This document shows, one piece after another, positions 1 through 5,434 of a DNA stretch of 8,057 nt. Position 1 is the stretch's first letter. The number at the start of each line of letters is the position of its first letter. A program made the position numbers and the translations under genes. The notes under the pieces are model-generated. The model was not told where the DNA came from. It ran no database searches and worked only from the letters and a program-made list of their open reading frames with translations. This stretch comes from an uncultured Bacteroidales bacterium (GTDB lineage: Bacteria > Bacteroidota > Bacteroidia > Bacteroidales > WCHB1-69). Where the stretch lies: contig CAMJPH010000091.1 in the NCBI GenBank assembly GCA_946407715.1, positions 1 through 8,057 on the forward strand, given 5' to 3'.

Positions 1-22
1 GCTGCAAAAATACACTTTTTAT

Positions 23-51
23 TTTCGCGGAAATAGTTTCGCGGAAAATAG
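23..51. repeat. Tandem repeat of a 14-15 bp CGCG-centred unit
   Basis: The unit TTTCGCGGAAATAG at 23-36 is followed at once by TTTCGCGGAAAATAG at 37-51. Each unit contains the near-palindrome TTCGCGGAA. The pair lies just upstream of the leftward -7-like box at 12-5, so it may be an operator for an unseen gene. That role is inferred from position only. Confidence 0.4.
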
Positions 52-141
52 TTTTACAACATACGCCGAAGATACGGCTAACCTGTTCGATGAATTTGAC
101 ATTTTTTTGAGCTTTGTCCAGCAAATTGTAAATTGACATCC

Positions 142-256
142 AAAAGTATACCGCCATTGCCACTGAGAAGTATTCCATTTTGAGGTCTTCGTGATACAGC
201 AATGATTTATAACACGCTTTTTGTATTTTTGCAGTCTTCAAAGTGGTATACTTTTG
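142..256. repeat. 12-bp inverted repeat flanking about 90 bp
   Basis: CAAAAGTATACC at 142-153 is the exact reverse complement of GGTATACTTTTG at 245-256. The arms enclose about 90 bp. Each arm contains TACTTTTG, a TAnnTTTG match, pointing outwards on the minus strand from the left arm and on the plus strand from the right arm. They could be opposed promoter-type elements or the ends of a decayed insertion element. No transposase fragment or target duplication is visible between them, so neither reading is proven. Confidence 0.35.
228..256 (+). promoter_or_regulatory. Possible Bacteroidota-type promoter
   Basis: TTTG at 228-231 and TACTTTTG at 249-256 match the -33 (TTTG) and -7 (TAnnTTTG) elements known from Bacteroides, with a 17-bp spacer that is on the short side. 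It points towards the phage-type fragment that begins about 25 bp downstream. An alternative -7 match, TATTTTTG at 224-231, has no TTTG at the expected distance. Confidence 0.3.
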
Positions 257-279
257 AATGGCACTTTGGTGTATTTTAA

Positions 280-618
280 CGTGGTTATTTACAGCAGACC
301 TCCATAACCAAGAAGAGCGGCAAGGTGGAGCGCAAGCTCCGCAACAGCATACAGTACAAGATAGAGCATGACGGCGGAATCCCCGAGGCCGTGAGTTTCA
401 AGATCCCCATCCACGGGATATGGCGTGAATGGGCGGTGGGCTACGGCCAGCCCCGTGTTCCCGGCAAGTATGTGAACCCGCACCCGCACATCCGCCGCTC
501 CATGGTGGACTGGTTAGACGAACCCATAGACAGCAATGCGGAACGCCTCTTCGACCTCGCCGCTGAATTTTGGGGTGACGAGAGCCTGGTCAACTTCTTC
601 GGAGTAAAGAAACAGTAG
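280..618 (+). pseudogene. C-terminal fragment of a phage-type virion morphogenesis (gp10-like) protein
   Basis: The frame is open from 280 to the TAG at 616-618. The only usable start inside it is a GTG at 325, giving 97 residues, with coding-like sequence before it (LQQTSITKKSGK). The product has the pattern I associate with small head/tail morphogenesis proteins of Bacteroidetes temperate phages: an N-terminal NSIQYKI strand, then VSFKIPIHGIWREWAVGYG (about residues 23-41 from the GTG), then an RRSMVDWLDEPIDSNAERL segment leading into a C-terminal helix. Family members normally have a longer N-terminal part. No other phage gene lies nearby. I infer a truncated relic, though a short functional gene from the GTG cannot be excluded. 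The assignment comes from remembered family pattern, without a search. Confidence 0.5.
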
Positions 619-661
619 TAAAACTAACACAGCACCAAACAGCTGCCGCATCGCAAGAGAC

Positions 662-1849
662 CTATTCTTTGGATGACGGTTCTGCGGGCTTTCCTTCGGT
701 CAGCTTCTTCTTGGCCGACTTCTCTTTTAACACCTTTTTCCCCGCAATCTTCCCTTGCCCCTGCGCAGTCTCCTCAGCCATACTTTCCATCGAATCGCCC
801 ACCACGCAGTACCCTCCCGTCTTCTTGCTCCCCTTGTACGTGACGAGCTCCTGCTTGCGGAGTTCGGCCAGGCAGCGCTCCACCGTGGTCGGGGAGAATT
901 GGGTGTTTTCGGCAATTTCCTTGGTTTGGTTGCCCGGATGCTCCTTAATGTACTGAAGCACAGTGTCTGTCTTTTCCTGCGAGGGTTTGGGTTTCCGTCT
1001 CTTACGGTTTTGTTTGGGCGGTTTCATGCTCTCCAGTCCCTTGGCGGTGAGGAGGTGAAGGGCAATCTGTCCAGGAGCCTGGTCAAGGTACTTGGGCTCG
1101 ATGGCGAAGGAGAGCGGCTCATTCTGCCAAGGCAGCCGTTTCATGAACACCTCGGTGCCGTTGCAGGATTGGATATATCGGTAAGGGATCAGCAATGTGT
1201 TGGAAATGCGTACAAACTCCTTTGGCCCAAACAGTTGCTCAAGATACTTCATGGAGCCGTTGCGGGAGTAATATGGGTCGTCCTGCGTCACGTAGATGCG
1301 GGTGTAGTTCCCGTCTTGCTGACAATAGAAGATGTCGTCCTTGGAGATGAGGCGCATGTTGTGGTCGTTGTCTGCCACATCCAACAGCCGGGCATCCTGA
1401 TAGACAATCTGCACCTCCTTGTCCAGCGCTTTCTGGAGTTCCTGCCGCTCACGGAAGATAAACGGAAAAGCGTTTAAGGTCACATTTCGAATTACTATAA
1501 GTCTGTAATGATGGGAGAAGAAACTAAAAGCACCATATTTTTCAATTACCGCGCTATTGCAATACATCATAAAGCGATGGGCGATTGCAAAGTCAACTGC
1601 TGCGGCTATGATACAAAGGCTGACCAATACCACCCAATAAACCACAGGGTGCTTTTTGTGGAGTTTCGGATAGAGAAGGAAAAAGTTGGTATAGAGAGTA
1701 ACCAGCAGAATCAGTCCCGCCAGCAGTTCCCGAGTCGTGCTACCTGCATACGGGCGGAGATAGGTGTTGCGGGCGGAAAACCAAAGCATGTAGGCGCAGA
1801 ACAGGACGTTCAGCAGGACGATGATAATGGTGCGCGTTTGTTTTTTCAT
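662..1849 (-). CDS. Membrane-anchored LytTR transcription regulator with C-terminal winged helix
   Basis: Predicted DNA-binding regulator held in the inner membrane, 395 residues from the ATG at 1849. Four hydrophobic segments lie at about residues 6-24, 41-60, 69-90 and 115-132, followed by a charged helix (RERQELQKALDKEV). A LytTR domain covers about 160-255, with ISKDDIFYCQQDGNYTRIYV and FVRISNTLLIPYRYI as recognisable strands. A basic linker (NRKRRKPKP) leads to a winged-helix segment at about 293-350 (KEIAENTQFSPTTVERCLAELRKQELV), then a Lys-rich tail. No receiver or kinase domain is present. An ATG at 1900 would add 17 residues, but a -7-like box (TATCTTTG, 1882-1875) lies between the two starts, so I prefer 1849. 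Duplicated motifs in its divergent promoter region and again at 4475-4660 are its likely targets (inference). Confidence 0.85.
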   Translation of the reverse strand: MKKQTRTIIIVLLNVLFCAYMLWFSARNTYLRPYAGSTTRELLAGLILLVTLYTNFFLLYPKLHKKHPVVYWVVLVSLCIIAAAVDFAIAHRFMMYCNSAVIEKYGAFSFFSHHYRLIVIRNVTLNAFPFIFRERQELQKALDKEVQIVYQDARLLDVADNDHNMRLISKDDIFYCQQDGNYTRIYVTQDDPYYSRNGSMKYLEQLFGPKEFVRISNTLLIPYRYIQSCNGTEVFMKRLPWQNEPLSFAIEPKYLDQAPGQIALHLLTAKGLESMKPPKQNRKRRKPKPSQEKTDTVLQYIKEHPGNQTKEIAENTQFSPTTVERCLAELRKQELVTYKGSKKTGGYCVVGDSMESMAEETAQGQGKIAGKKVLKEKSAKKKLTEGKPAEPSSKE

Positions 1850-1874
1850 AACCGAAAGTGTTAAAATCAGGACG

Positions 1875-1882
1875 CAAAGATA
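1875..1882 (-). promoter_or_regulatory. -7 box of the LytTR regulator promoter
   Basis: On the minus strand this reads TATCTTTG, a full TAnnTTTG match, ending about 25 bp before the ATG at 1849. A TTTG on the same strand at 1901-1898 is only 15 bp upstream, shorter than the usual spacing, so the -33 element is uncertain. GAGACGG-type motifs at 1922-1929 and 1945-1952 lie just upstream and would suit autoregulation. Confidence 0.5.
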
Positions 1883-1921
1883 AACAATATTTCCTTTCAA
1901 AACCCTGATTCAGCCCCCAAA

Positions 1922-2106
1922 CCGTCTCAATTTCCCGCTTTATTCCGTCTCACTTCCAAAATTGACAGTTTTCGATAACATCTTGATTTTCAACATTGTT
2001 TTCATCCGTTAATCCTCAAATAACACCCTACTCGTCATATTTTCGGTGAGACGGAACATATTTTTGGAATGACGGAATATTTTGTGGCGAAAGAATGGTA
2101 TTTTTG
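1922..2106 (+). promoter_or_regulatory. Regulatory module copy 1 (LytTR-type operator and promoter)
   Basis: This segment is clearly homologous along its length to 4475-4660. It contains CCGTCTCA at 1922-1929, TTCCGTCTCAC at 1943-1953 and its perfect inverse GTGAGACGGAA at 2046-2056, and a direct repeat of GACGGAA at 2050-2056 and 2071-2077. The repeat starts are 21 bp apart, the two-turn spacing known for LytTR operators. A -7 box TATTTTTG follows at 2099-2106. No TTTG sits at normal -33 spacing; the second GACGGAA occupies that region, as expected of an activator-dependent promoter. TCCGTTAAT at 2005-2013 fits the published LytTR half-site consensus but is not kept in copy 2. It lies between the divergent regulator and the lipoprotein gene. 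Binding by the regulator is inferred. Confidence 0.65.
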
Positions 2107-2176
2107 CGGCGGAAAAATGAGCGATACGACAGCCAACAATTAACCCAAATATTATCCATTATTAAAACCCAAAACA

Positions 2177-2578
2177 ATGAAAAAAGTAATTATCATTCTG
2201 GCAGTGGCGTTGGCCACCGTAACCGTATTGATTTCCTGCTCCGACAAGAAGGTGACAAAAGACACGTTTGTCGGGAAATGGGAATGCACAAGTTTCCAGC
2301 ACCAAGCTGTAAATAGCGATGAGTGGGTAGAGGAGCTGTCTGCGGACGATCCTGTACAAACTTATATCTTTTCCGCGGACGGTACCTATCAGGATATTTG
2401 GTATGGTGTTACTGAGACCCTTAACTGGGATTATGACGAATCCACCGGCCTGCTAAATTTCGACCATCAGGTTTGGACGGTGGAATCCTACAAGAAAAAG
2501 GAACTCGTGTTGTATTCCGACACGTGGGCACAGTCTTTCGGGCAGAAACACCGCATGACGTTGAAGAGGGTCAAATAG
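2177..2578 (+). CDS. Lipocalin-like lipoprotein
   Basis: Predicted exported lipoprotein of 133 residues. The N-terminus MKKVIIILAVALATVTVLISC is an SPII signal with lipobox LISC and the lipidated Cys at 21. The mature part opens with FVGKWEC (about 31-37), the G-x-W motif seen in Bacteroidetes lipocalin-like domains, followed by short beta-rich strands, among them YIFSADGTY and NFDHQVWTV, and ends MTLKRVK. Size fits a single small barrel. The ligand cannot be read from the sequence. The ATG lies about 70 bp after the TATTTTTG box of regulatory module copy 1, so it is probably the first gene of that transcription unit. The S41 peptidase gene follows after a 353-bp gap full of hairpins. DSDEWVEE-type acidic residues suggest an acidic mature surface. 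Confidence 0.75.
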   Translation: MKKVIIILAVALATVTVLISCSDKKVTKDTFVGKWECTSFQHQAVNSDEWVEELSADDPVQTYIFSADGTYQDIWYGVTETLNWDYDESTGLLNFDHQVWTVESYKKKELVLYSDTWAQSFGQKHRMTLKRVK

Positions 2579-2579
2579 T

Positions 2580-2931
2580 GTCTTTTTGGCGTTCGTGTGC
2601 GGTTTCCCCGCCGCGTGCAGGATGCACGCCATCTCAGTAACCCCACATAAGGCAACAGCCGCAGTGTGGGGCTTGGGGATCACCCGCGAATACTAGCGTG
2701 CCAGAGGCACGCCACTATATGTGTAGCAGTGGATGTGGTCCATCGATGGTGATAGTAGTGTGCCTCCGGCACACAGCCTCGCGCTTCCGCCGCATACCCC
2801 ACACGGCACTCACTCCGTTCGTTTCGTATGGGGTTATTGAGATTTCGTGCCGCTGGCACGAGGTCGTGAATCGTAAAAGTCTCGTTTGTTCCGAAAAACA
2901 AGCCATTATCGAATAACAAACCCAATACAAC
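2580..2931. repeat. Cluster of REP-like hairpins between lipoprotein and S41 peptidase genes
   Basis: This 350-bp gap has no credible gene. It holds four 7-bp hairpins with three-base loops: GCGTGCA/GGA loop at 2613-2629, GCGTGCC/AGA at 2696-2712, GTGTGCC/TCC at 2758-2774 and TCGTGCC/GCT at 2845-2861. It also contains a CCATCGATGG palindrome at 2740-2749 and C4/G4-rich arms such as CCCCACA near 2641 with TGTGGGG near 2665. Stem bases differ between copies but remain paired. This resembles repetitive extragenic palindrome clusters. They could stabilise or attenuate the mRNA between the lipoprotein and the peptidase, or simply be selfish repeats. No T-run follows any hairpin, so a classical terminator is not supported. 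Confidence 0.7.
2758..2807 (-). repeat. 50-bp repeat unit, copy A (inverted relative to copy B)
   Basis: The reverse complement of this segment matches 6821-6870 at 45 of 50 positions by my count. The unit contains a 7-bp hairpin (GTGTGCC, loop, GGCACAC) and a GTGTGGGGTATGCG tail. Two of the five differences are compensatory, changing a C-G stem pair to T-A in copy B. The copies lie about 4 kb apart in opposite orientation, each in an intergenic gap beside an S41 peptidase gene. Confidence 0.75.
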
Positions 2932-4332
2932 ATGAAAAAACTCATCACAATAGCATTATCACTGCTGCTCCTTCCGTTCCTCGCACAGAGCCAGTCCCTA
3001 CCCAACACCCTCACCCCTGACCAAAAAGCTTACGAACTTTCCGTACTGTGGAAGGAAATCACCTACAACTTCGCCAACAGGGATCATTGTCCGGAGGTGG
3101 ATTTGGACAGCCTCTATCAGGCTTACATTCCGCAGGTTATGCGGACGCGGAACAATTTCGAGCATTATCTTACGATGCAGCGGTTCGCAGCGAACTTCCA
3201 TAACAGTCACACATACTGTATGTTACCGCAGAACCTGATTCCTGAATTGGCGATGGTCAGGTTGATTACGGAGGTGAGGGACGGCAGGATATTCGTGAAG
3301 AACATCAGTTCCAGGTACGGGAAGGAGATAAAGCCCGGTGACGAGATTCTGCAGGTGGACGGAATGCCAGCAGTGACCTATTTCAGGGATTATATCGGGC
3401 AGTATGTGTCGTGCAGCAATCCCGAGGCTGTTTTGGATTACGCCATGTTCACTCCCCAAGGGCTGAGTCCGCTTGTTTTCCAGCATCGCGATAACCTGAA
3501 ACCGCTTACGTTGCAGGTGTTGTCCGGCGACAGGAAGAAGACGGTGAAAGTCCATTACGACTGGTTCTTCGCGCCCACGGAGCGGCAGCGCAAAAGTCAG
3601 GAACGCTACCATTGGGTGGACACTACGCAGGTCCTCACCAACGAGCAGAACAACCTGATAATCACGGATGAGGAAAACGATGCCGTCTATTTCCGGATTG
3701 ACGATTGCAATGAGTCCACGACGCAGGTTTTCAAGGAGCATTTGCCGGAAATCCTAAAACATTCCGCCCTCATCATTGACTTGCGTTACAATACAGGCGG
3801 AGACGGCAGGGCATACTCCCCGATAGTTCCACATCTTGTTGACAATGACATGGTTGTGTTGTCCGGAAAGATGCAGACCCCGATACATAACGCCACCTAC
3901 ATGGCGCGTGCCAGCGTGCGGTTGCTGTATTACAGTCCGGAGCAAGTCTCGGAACAGGAGAAAGCGTTCTACTATCCCTACTACAGCCACACTGCCTTTG
4001 AGACCATCTCTCCCGACACGGTGGCGAACACGGTGCCTGTAGGGGAGCGTTTCCACGGCCGTATCTATCTCCTGATTGGTCCTAAGACCGCATCTGCGGC
4101 GGAGGGCTTTGTCGGGATGCTCACCCAAAACCCGCAAACGGTGACGGTCGGGCAGAAATCCTCCGGTGCCACCGGCCAGCCGCTATTGGTGCCCCTGCCG
4201 TCGGGAATCGTCTGCTTCATCAACACGTTCAAAACCTACGATTTCAACGACCGGGATTACTCGTCGGGGATTGTGCCGGATGTGGAGATGGAGTTGGGAG
4301 ATGTGCCGGTGCGGGAGGTGGTGGGAGGGTGA
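2932..4332 (+). CDS. Secreted S41-family peptidase 1 (tricorn/IRBP-type)
   Basis: Predicted exported serine peptidase of 466 residues. The N-terminus is an SPI-type signal (MKKLITIALSLLLLPFLAQS, probable cut near 20). An N-terminal helical region (about 21-100) contains NSHTYC, in which His93 is the likely base of the S41 type. A PDZ-like segment spans about 108-205 (KPGDEILQVDGMPAV). The catalytic domain shows IIDLRYNTGG (281-290), GPKTASAAEGF with the likely nucleophile Ser388, then QKSSGATGQPLLVPLPSG and GIVPDVEM. CtpA-type enzymes carry a Lys in a FGKG motif here. This protein has SGATG, so a tricorn-like mechanism is more likely. It follows the lipoprotein gene after a hairpin-rich gap. 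I see no separate promoter, so co-transcription from module copy 1 is possible. Substrate unknown. Paralogue of 5435-6796. Confidence 0.9.
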   Translation: MKKLITIALSLLLLPFLAQSQSLPNTLTPDQKAYELSVLWKEITYNFANRDHCPEVDLDSLYQAYIPQVMRTRNNFEHYLTMQRFAANFHNSHTYCMLPQNLIPELAMVRLITEVRDGRIFVKNISSRYGKEIKPGDEILQVDGMPAVTYFRDYIGQYVSCSNPEAVLDYAMFTPQGLSPLVFQHRDNLKPLTLQVLSGDRKKTVKVHYDWFFAPTERQRKSQERYHWVDTTQVLTNEQNNLIITDEENDAVYFRIDDCNESTTQVFKEHLPEILKHSALIIDLRYNTGGDGRAYSPIVPHLVDNDMVVLSGKMQTPIHNATYMARASVRLLYYSPEQVSEQEKAFYYPYYSHTAFETISPDTVANTVPVGERFHGRIYLLIGPKTASAAEGFVGMLTQNPQTVTVGQKSSGATGQPLLVPLPSGIVCFINTFKTYDFNDRDYSSGIVPDVEMELGDVPVREVVGG

Positions 4333-4436
4333 TAACCAAGACAATAGCTTCTATAGGTTTTACTCCCCTTCTAATCATCTTTATCGGAACTCTAATTAAA
4401 GAAGAATATTCCCTGTTCTTTCCGCCTATGTGTTGA
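4329..4436 (+). CDS. Possible 35-residue membrane peptide overlapping the peptidase stop
   Basis: A GTG at 4329-4331 overlaps the TGA stop of the S41 gene (GTGA), an arrangement typical of translational coupling. The frame stays open for 35 codons to a TGA at 4434-4436. The product would be a single hydrophobic helix (IASIGFTPLLIIFIGTLI) followed by KEEYSLFF. A purine-rich GGGAGG lies immediately upstream but too close to the GTG for normal spacing. A frame of this length is expected by chance fairly often, and AT-rich DNA favours hydrophobic codons. It could be a real small protein, a remnant of a membrane gene, or nothing. Confidence 0.2.
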   Translation: MITKTIASIGFTPLLIIFIGTLIKEEYSLFFPPMC

Positions 4437-4474
4437 GAACTTGGGCAGATGCCATCCGATTCAACCCCTTAATG

Positions 4475-4660
4475 CCTCTCAAATTCCCGCTTTATTCCGT
4501 CTCACATCCAAGAGCCTACAATTTTCTATCACATATTGATTTTCAACGCTACTTTCACCAATTAACCCTCAAATAATACCCCACTCGTCATATTTTTGAG
4601 TGAGACGGAACATATTTTGGAAATGACGGAATATTTATGGGCGAAAGAATGGTATTTTTG
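4475..4660 (+). promoter_or_regulatory. Regulatory module copy 2 (LytTR-type operator and promoter)
   Basis: Second copy of the module at 1922-2106. It keeps TTCCGTCTCAC at 4495-4505 and its perfect inverse GTGAGACGGAA at 4600-4610, GACGGAA at 4604-4610 and 4625-4631 (21 bp start to start), and TATTTTTG at 4653-4660, again 28 bp after the second repeat start. The spacer between the GACGGAA motifs differs in sequence from copy 1 (CATATTTTGGAAAT against CATATTTTTGGAAT) yet keeps its 14-bp length. The leftmost motif is degraded (CCTCTCA at 4475), consistent with there being no divergent gene here. The sequence reads rightward into the remnant at 4688 and the secreted protein gene at 4796. Confidence 0.65.
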
Positions 4661-4687
4661 CAGCCTGTTATCTTAAACCCCGACAAT

Positions 4688-4772
4688 ATGAAAAACCAAT
4701 TATCCCTTCGATGAAGATGGAAACTTTTATGTTTATGGGAATATGGGAGGGACTCCGGCGTATGACTCATAG
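4688..4772 (+). pseudogene. Probable remnant of a small exported-protein gene
   Basis: An ATGAAAAA start at 4688 reaches a stop after eight codons (MKNQLSLR). In the next frame, from 4692 to the TAG at 4770-4772, 26 codons read NYPFDEDGNFYVYGNMGGTPAYDS with flanking KT, which looks like real protein. Its F-x-x-DG-x-x pattern resembles YIFSADGTYQDIWYG in the lipoprotein encoded at 2177-2578, which occupies the same place after module copy 1. I infer a deleted and frameshifted relative of that gene. The fragment is short, so chance similarity is possible. Confidence 0.35.
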
Positions 4773-4795
4773 TATAAACCCAAAAAATTCTTGAT

Positions 4796-5287
4796 ATGAA
4801 AAAAATTGCCGTTATCATTTTCAGTCTGCTCCTCGCGCAAGGCGTGAGTGCACAGAAGTTTGTTGTCCCGGAAATTCCCGGTGACATTGAAAAGTCCGAG
4901 TATGCCAAATACACGGAAGATGCCATGAACTGCATTGACTGGCTGAAAACCCATTCCCCGAGCGACCCCAAACGTCAGAATGTGTCGGCGTTTGCTTTGT
5001 GGTGGATCTCCGGCACCCCCGACGTGCACATGGTGCTGAACACCGATGTGATGAAGTTCGAGGACGGAAACCTCCTATTGTTGTTCCTCGGTGGCTGGGG
5101 ACAGTATGCCATCCAACAGAAAGATGACAGCCAGCTGGAAGGCTGTTTTGCTGGTGTGAACACTGCACTCGATTACTATGTGAAGTACAAGAAAGAGCTT
5201 GGAAAGGACAAGGGCGCAGAACAGTTCCTCAAGATGCGCGATAAAGGAACGCTGAAGTCCTATCTGACCAAGTCGTTGCCGGAATAA
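4796..5287 (+). CDS. Small secreted protein of unknown function
   Basis: Predicted periplasmic or secreted protein of 163 residues. It begins with an SPI signal, MKKIAVIIFSLLLAQGVSAQ, with a probable cut after VSA (about 19). The mature part is mostly helical in appearance: YAKYTEDAMNCIDWLKTHSP, a central NVSAFALWWISGTPDVHMVL, a hydrophobic GNLLLLFLGGWGQYAI (about 82-97, too Gly-rich and late to be a clear anchor), then a Lys-rich C-terminus. Two Cys residues (about 43 and 114) could pair outside the cytoplasm. I do not recognise a named domain. It is the first intact gene after regulatory module copy 2, and S41 peptidase 2 follows 147 bp later, mirroring the lipoprotein plus peptidase pair upstream. 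It may act with that peptidase, by position only. Confidence 0.75.
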   Translation: MKKIAVIIFSLLLAQGVSAQKFVVPEIPGDIEKSEYAKYTEDAMNCIDWLKTHSPSDPKRQNVSAFALWWISGTPDVHMVLNTDVMKFEDGNLLLLFLGGWGQYAIQQKDDSQLEGCFAGVNTALDYYVKYKKELGKDKGAEQFLKMRDKGTLKSYLTKSLPE

Positions 5288-5329
5288 ACTTTTCTCCCGC
5301 AGAACTCGCTGATTAACGCAGAAAAAATA

Positions 5330-5390
5330 CGTGCAGATACGAGCGATACGCGGAGATTATTTATCTCCACGGATCACGCGGATCTGCACG
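5330..5390. repeat. Long imperfect palindrome (cruciform-type repeat)
   Basis: CGTGCAGAT at 5330-5338 pairs perfectly with ATCTGCACG at 5382-5390. Inside, GGAGAT at 5352-5357 pairs with ATCTCC at 5363-5368 around a five-base loop. The right half also holds a CGGATC-ACG-CGGATC direct repeat. The motif style (GATCACGCGGATCTGCACG) resembles dispersed extragenic palindromes common in Bacteroidota. It fills most of the 147-bp gap between the secreted protein gene and S41 peptidase 2, and could limit read-through or protect the mRNA. Confidence 0.6.
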
Positions 5391-5434
5391 GATAATTTAC
5401 GAATACATACTTAAATTTCAAAATCCATAACAAC

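Larger units (their letters stand above)
1..280. other. Left intergenic stretch with promoter-like boxes and short repeats
   Basis: I see no convincing gene here. The minus strand carries TATTTTTG at 12-5, a match to the Bacteroidota -7 consensus TAnnTTTG, which could be the promoter of a gene lying off the left edge. The plus strand carries two more TAnnTTTG matches, at 224-231 and 249-256. The stretch also holds a 14-15 bp tandem repeat at 23-51 and a 12-bp inverted repeat at 142-153 / 245-256, listed separately. A minus-strand frame is open from an ATG at 178 to the window edge (59 codons), but it runs through both the tandem repeat and the promoter-like box, so I do not call it a gene. 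Confidence 0.4.

Noticed and set aside
1..178. Minus-strand frame open from an ATG at 178 to the left edge (59 codons, beginning MEYFSVAMAV).
   Set aside because: It runs through the out-of-phase tandem repeat and through a TATTTTTG box, both typical of intergenic DNA, and I recognise no family. A partial gene is not fully excluded.
755..1477. A 240-codon plus-strand frame opposite the LytTR gene.
   Set aside because: It lies wholly antisense to a protein with clear LytTR and membrane segments, and its own translation shows no recognisable domain. It is a shadow frame.
1850..1900. Upstream ATG at 1900 giving a 412-residue LytTR protein.
   Set aside because: The -7-like TATCTTTG box lies between this ATG and the one at 1849, so the extra 17 residues would probably not be transcribed.
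2081..2106. Standard -33 TTTG at 2081-2084 for the promoter of copy 1.
   Set aside because: It is only 14 bp from the -7 box and is absent from copy 2, where the sequence reads ATTTATGG. The conserved element there is the GACGGAA motif.
2613..2629. Hairpin after the lipoprotein gene read as an intrinsic terminator.
   Set aside because: No T-rich tail follows it, and identical-geometry hairpins occur in the same gap and at 6854, so it belongs to the repeat family.
2580..2931. Possible CRISPR-like array because of repeated short hairpins.
   Set aside because: The stems differ in sequence and spacing is irregular. There are no uniform repeats and spacers and no cas genes.
2680..3014. Several frames of 70-100 codons on both strands within the hairpin cluster.
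   Set aside because: They consist of translated palindromes and overlap the S41 signal region, with no domain or conserved start.
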